This document shows positions 54,239-56,549 of a DNA stretch of 56,549 bases, piece after piece. Source of the DNA: Acinetobacter sp. BY419 (GTDB lineage Bacteria > Pseudomonadota > Gammaproteobacteria > Pseudomonadales > Moraxellaceae); the NCBI RefSeq assembly GCF_019038395.1, contig NZ_JAGFXZ010000022.1, forward strand, positions 1-56,549, given 5' to 3'. The translations under genes and the position numbers were made by a program. Each line of letters begins with the position of its first letter. The stretch's first letter is position 1. The notes beneath the pieces are model-generated. The model had not been told where the DNA came from. It was given only the letters and a program-made list of their open reading frames with translations, and searched no databases.

Positions 54239-56416
54239 TTAGAAGTCGTATGAAACAGATAGCCAGTAGTTACGGCCTGGAATGTAAGTACCCGTTGTAC
54301 TAGAACCAATGTCTAAGTATTTATAACCAGTGGCAGTTTGTTGACGACCACGGTTGTCTAAATATTCATATGATTTTGCCCCTTCGGTAAAATCTTTGTC
54401 CAGTAAGTTGTTCACGGCCATATTCAGACGTAATTGATCACTGACGGTATAACTTGCACCGAGGTTGAATACGCTATAGCCCGCTAACTTGTCACCAAAT
54501 AATTTATATTCTTCATAGTCGCTTGAGCCTAAACCTGAAGCAGGTGCTGTTGGCGTAGTCAGGAAGCGTTGACGATCAGATTTATATTCGTACTGTAACC
54601 ATAAGTCTACAGCAGGCACCAGATGCCATGTCGAAGTGAGGTTAAAGGTATTACGTGGTTGGTTATTATAATAAGTACCTTCATTTTCTCCATCAGTAAT
54701 TTTACTTCTGGTATAGGTATAGGCAGCTTTCATATCCCATTCAGGCAAAATGCTGTATTGCAAAGTTGCTTCTGCACCATAAACTTTGGCTTTATTCGCA
54801 TTCACGCTGGTTGAACATGAGCTTGCAGTTAAGCATTCAGCTGATACAGGAAGATTCTCTGAAACAATCGCATCTTTAATCTGGTTGTAAAAACTGGTTG
54901 CCGTGAAATTGATATTATCTGTCGGCTGTAGATTAAAACCTAATTCATAGTTGGTCGATGTTTCAGGCTTTAAGTCAGGGTTACCAAATGTCAGATTTTG
55001 TCCCTGTCCACTGAGGCCAACAACGCCGTCATAAAGGGCTTTCGCAGAAGGTGCTTTATAGCCTGTGCTGACACCACCTTTGATGGTCAGCATGTCATTG
55101 GTATTCCAGACAAGATATGCACGCGGGCTAAAATGACCGCCAAAACCTGAGTGATCTTCAAAACGACCACCATAGGTTAAACTTAAACTATCCAATAGGC
55201 GCCATTCATCCTCAGCATAAACTGACCAGGATTTTTTATCGAATTCGTCTACACCAGTCGAATACAGGGCGATATTATCTTTATTAGTTTGCTCTTTGTA
55301 TTCCGTACCCACGGTTACCTTATGCGCACCCAAAGTTGAAATAATATGGCTGTCTGCAATTAAATCGGTATTTTTTAACACCCGATCTGCACCAATTTGA
55401 GCATTTCCGGCAGGTAATGCAGCTGAAGGTATAGTCCGGCCTTTGGTTTCGGTTTCTGAGTGGCTAATATAGGTATTCCACTGACCAAAGCTATAGTCAC
55501 CATCATGCCCAATTGCAACCTGAGTACGATCAAAAATTAATTTATCTTTATAGCCATTTGCAGTTGTTTCAGTGTCTAGATTACCTAAACGATTGTCTTC
55601 ATTTTTATAGTTTTGGTGACTATAGAATGAGTCAAGCCATAAGGCGTTTTGATCATCTACTTTATAGGTTAGTTTACCGCCAACATCATAATTGTGAGCA
55701 GTCGTTGGACGTGGATCACGGCCAGTTGAGCCTTCGACACGGTCAGACTGACCACGGTCATAATAACTACCGCGAAGCTGCAGGCCAAGCACATCGTTGA
55801 CTAATGGACCATTCACCAAGAAGCTGGTTTTCCATGAATCTGCCTCAGCGCCATGTTCCATAACGTTGCCACTGACAGTAACGTTAGCATTCCACTCATC
55901 TGATACTTTTTTAGTGATGATATTAATGACACCACCCATCGCATCTGAACCGTATAGTGTCGACATTGGCCCACGAATCACTTCAATACGCTCAATGGCT
56001 GAAAGGGGTGGCATAAAGCCTGTCGCTGCTTCACCAAAACCATTTGGGGTAACATCAGTTGATGTTGTTTGACGACGGCCATCAATCAAAATGAGCGTAT
56101 CATCAGCATTCATACCGCGGATGCTGACATTTAATCCTGCAGTTTTACCTACGCCATTACGCACATCGACCCCAGGGATATCAACCAAGAGGTCCGCAAT
56201 ATTGGTAGCATTCTTACGTTCAATATCTTCTTTAGTGATCACGCTAATTGAGGCAGGGGCATCTTTTAATTGTTGTTCAAAACCTGATGCAGAGACCACA
56301 ATGGTAGATAAGGTGGTAGTTGGAACGTTTGAGGTACTATTTGTCTCTGCAAAAGCAGAGGTTGCTGTGACCCCAAGAATTGCCAACGTAAGTGGACGAA
56401 GACTAAAACTATGCAT
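54239..56416 (-). CDS. TonB-dependent receptor, FepA/CirA-like
   Basis: A 725-residue outer-membrane receptor: signal peptide ending AFA (about residue 23), TonB-box region with TIVVSAS, a plug domain (DAPASISVITKEDIERKNATN... and the VRGP-like EVIRGPMSTLYGSDAMGGVINIITK block), then a barrel ending SVSYDF. It resembles FepA/CirA/PirA receptors for catecholate siderophores; the ligand is unknown. ATG 56416 is preferred over 56422 because it gives MHSFSLRP as a signal-peptide start. Preceded by a good Fur-like site. Confidence 0.86.
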   Translation of the reverse strand: MHSFSLRPLTLAILGVTATSAFAETNSTSNVPTTTLSTIVVSASGFEQQLKDAPASISVITKEDIERKNATNIADLLVDIPGVDVRNGVGKTAGLNVSIRGMNADDTLILIDGRRQTTSTDVTPNGFGEAATGFMPPLSAIERIEVIRGPMSTLYGSDAMGGVINIITKKVSDEWNANVTVSGNVMEHGAEADSWKTSFLVNGPLVNDVLGLQLRGSYYDRGQSDRVEGSTGRDPRPTTAHNYDVGGKLTYKVDDQNALWLDSFYSHQNYKNEDNRLGNLDTETTANGYKDKLIFDRTQVAIGHDGDYSFGQWNTYISHSETETKGRTIPSAALPAGNAQIGADRVLKNTDLIADSHIISTLGAHKVTVGTEYKEQTNKDNIALYSTGVDEFDKKSWSVYAEDEWRLLDSLSLTYGGRFEDHSGFGGHFSPRAYLVWNTNDMLTIKGGVSTGYKAPSAKALYDGVVGLSGQGQNLTFGNPDLKPETSTNYELGFNLQPTDNINFTATSFYNQIKDAIVSENLPVSAECLTASSCSTSVNANKAKVYGAEATLQYSILPEWDMKAAYTYTRSKITDGENEGTYYNNQPRNTFNLTSTWHLVPAVDLWLQYEYKSDRQRFLTTPTAPASGLGSSDYEEYKLFGDKLAGYSVFNLGASYTVSDQLRLNMAVNNLLDKDFTEGAKSYEYLDNRGRQQTATGYKYLDIGSSTTGTYIPGRNYWLSVSYDF

Positions 56417-56477
56417 GACCAAATTCCCGAACCGAAGAATAAATTAGTATTGTTGCTTAAATAAGAAACTGGATATT

Positions 56478-56496
56478 AATGATAGTACTTATCATT
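56478..56496. promoter_or_regulatory. Fur-box-like site upstream of the FepA/CirA-like receptor
   Basis: AATGATA, five bases, TATCATT: a 7-bp inverted repeat. Its core TGATAGTACTTATCA matches the 7-1-7 Fur palindrome at 12 of 14 fixed positions. It lies about 60 bases before the start codon. The strongest Fur candidate in the window. Confidence 0.65.
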
Positions 56497-56549
56497 TGCA
56501 ATAAAAATATACAATTCCTCCCTTTAAATTGGGTTGACTGAATATTTAA

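Noticed and set aside
1..56549. tRNA, rRNA, CRISPR arrays or insertion sequences
   Set aside because: None seen on reading: no cloverleaf motifs, no regular spaced repeats and no transposase-like frame.

Overview
The window looks like chromosome of an Acinetobacter-type gammaproteobacterium (Moraxellaceae). Evidence: moderately AT-rich DNA, the MetX/MetW pair, a PiuA/PiuC iron pair, a coniferyl-aldehyde dehydrogenase with its own TetR regulator, the asd-fimV-truA gene order shared with Pseudomonas, and several intergenic copies of one short palindromic repeat. I see no rRNA, tRNA, insertion sequence, prophage or CRISPR array. Most of the window is ordinary core genome; genes are densely packed and many are closed by clear stem-loop/T-run terminators.

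Layout. 0.2-7.8 kb: infA, an AraC-type regulator, then truA, an asparaginase, fimV in two separate genes, and asd (all minus). 8-12.8 kb: a membrane-anchored EEP-fold hydrolase, a lipid A acyltransferase (LpxL-like), the ABC-F ATPase Uup and SlyX. 13-24.5 kb: a plus-strand block with topA between two proteins that look PIN/NYN-like, a zincin-like protein, an HdeD-like membrane protein, glycerate kinase, a UvrD/Rep helicase, a one-RRM RNA-binding protein and two small unknowns. 24.7-29.5 kb: a CPA2 antiporter, rpmG-rpmB, and the calB/tetR divergent pair. 29.5-32.4 kb: purU and a tonB-exbB-exbD operon. 32.5-36.3 kb: msrA, a META-domain lipoprotein, a DUF4105-like membrane protein, folA and thyA.

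36.4-39.6 kb is the most accessory-looking stretch: a lipocalin gene broken by one in-frame TGA, about 400 bp of very AT-rich DNA, a CHAP/NlpC-like amidase without signal peptide, two overlapping paralogous membrane proteins, then lgt. 39.7-45.5 kb: an NRDE protein, a Tat-exported PhoX-like phosphatase next to tatABC, and an AEC permease. 45.6-50.5 kb: rdgB, a Sel1 protein, metW, metX and leuA. 50.9-56.5 kb: an iron-uptake end with piuC, a PiuA-type receptor and a second FepA/CirA-like receptor, each receptor preceded by a Fur-box-like palindrome. The TonB-ExbBD system at 30.6-32.4 kb is a plausible energy source for these receptors.

Most noteworthy: FimV is cut in two exactly between its periplasmic LysM part and its membrane/cytoplasmic part. 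The halves lie in one reading frame, separated by 22 codon positions containing further stops, a hairpin and a new ribosome-binding site. Also worth attention are the amidase island, the lipocalin nonsense codon and the dispersed repeat family. All functions are read from sequence alone; no database search was run.
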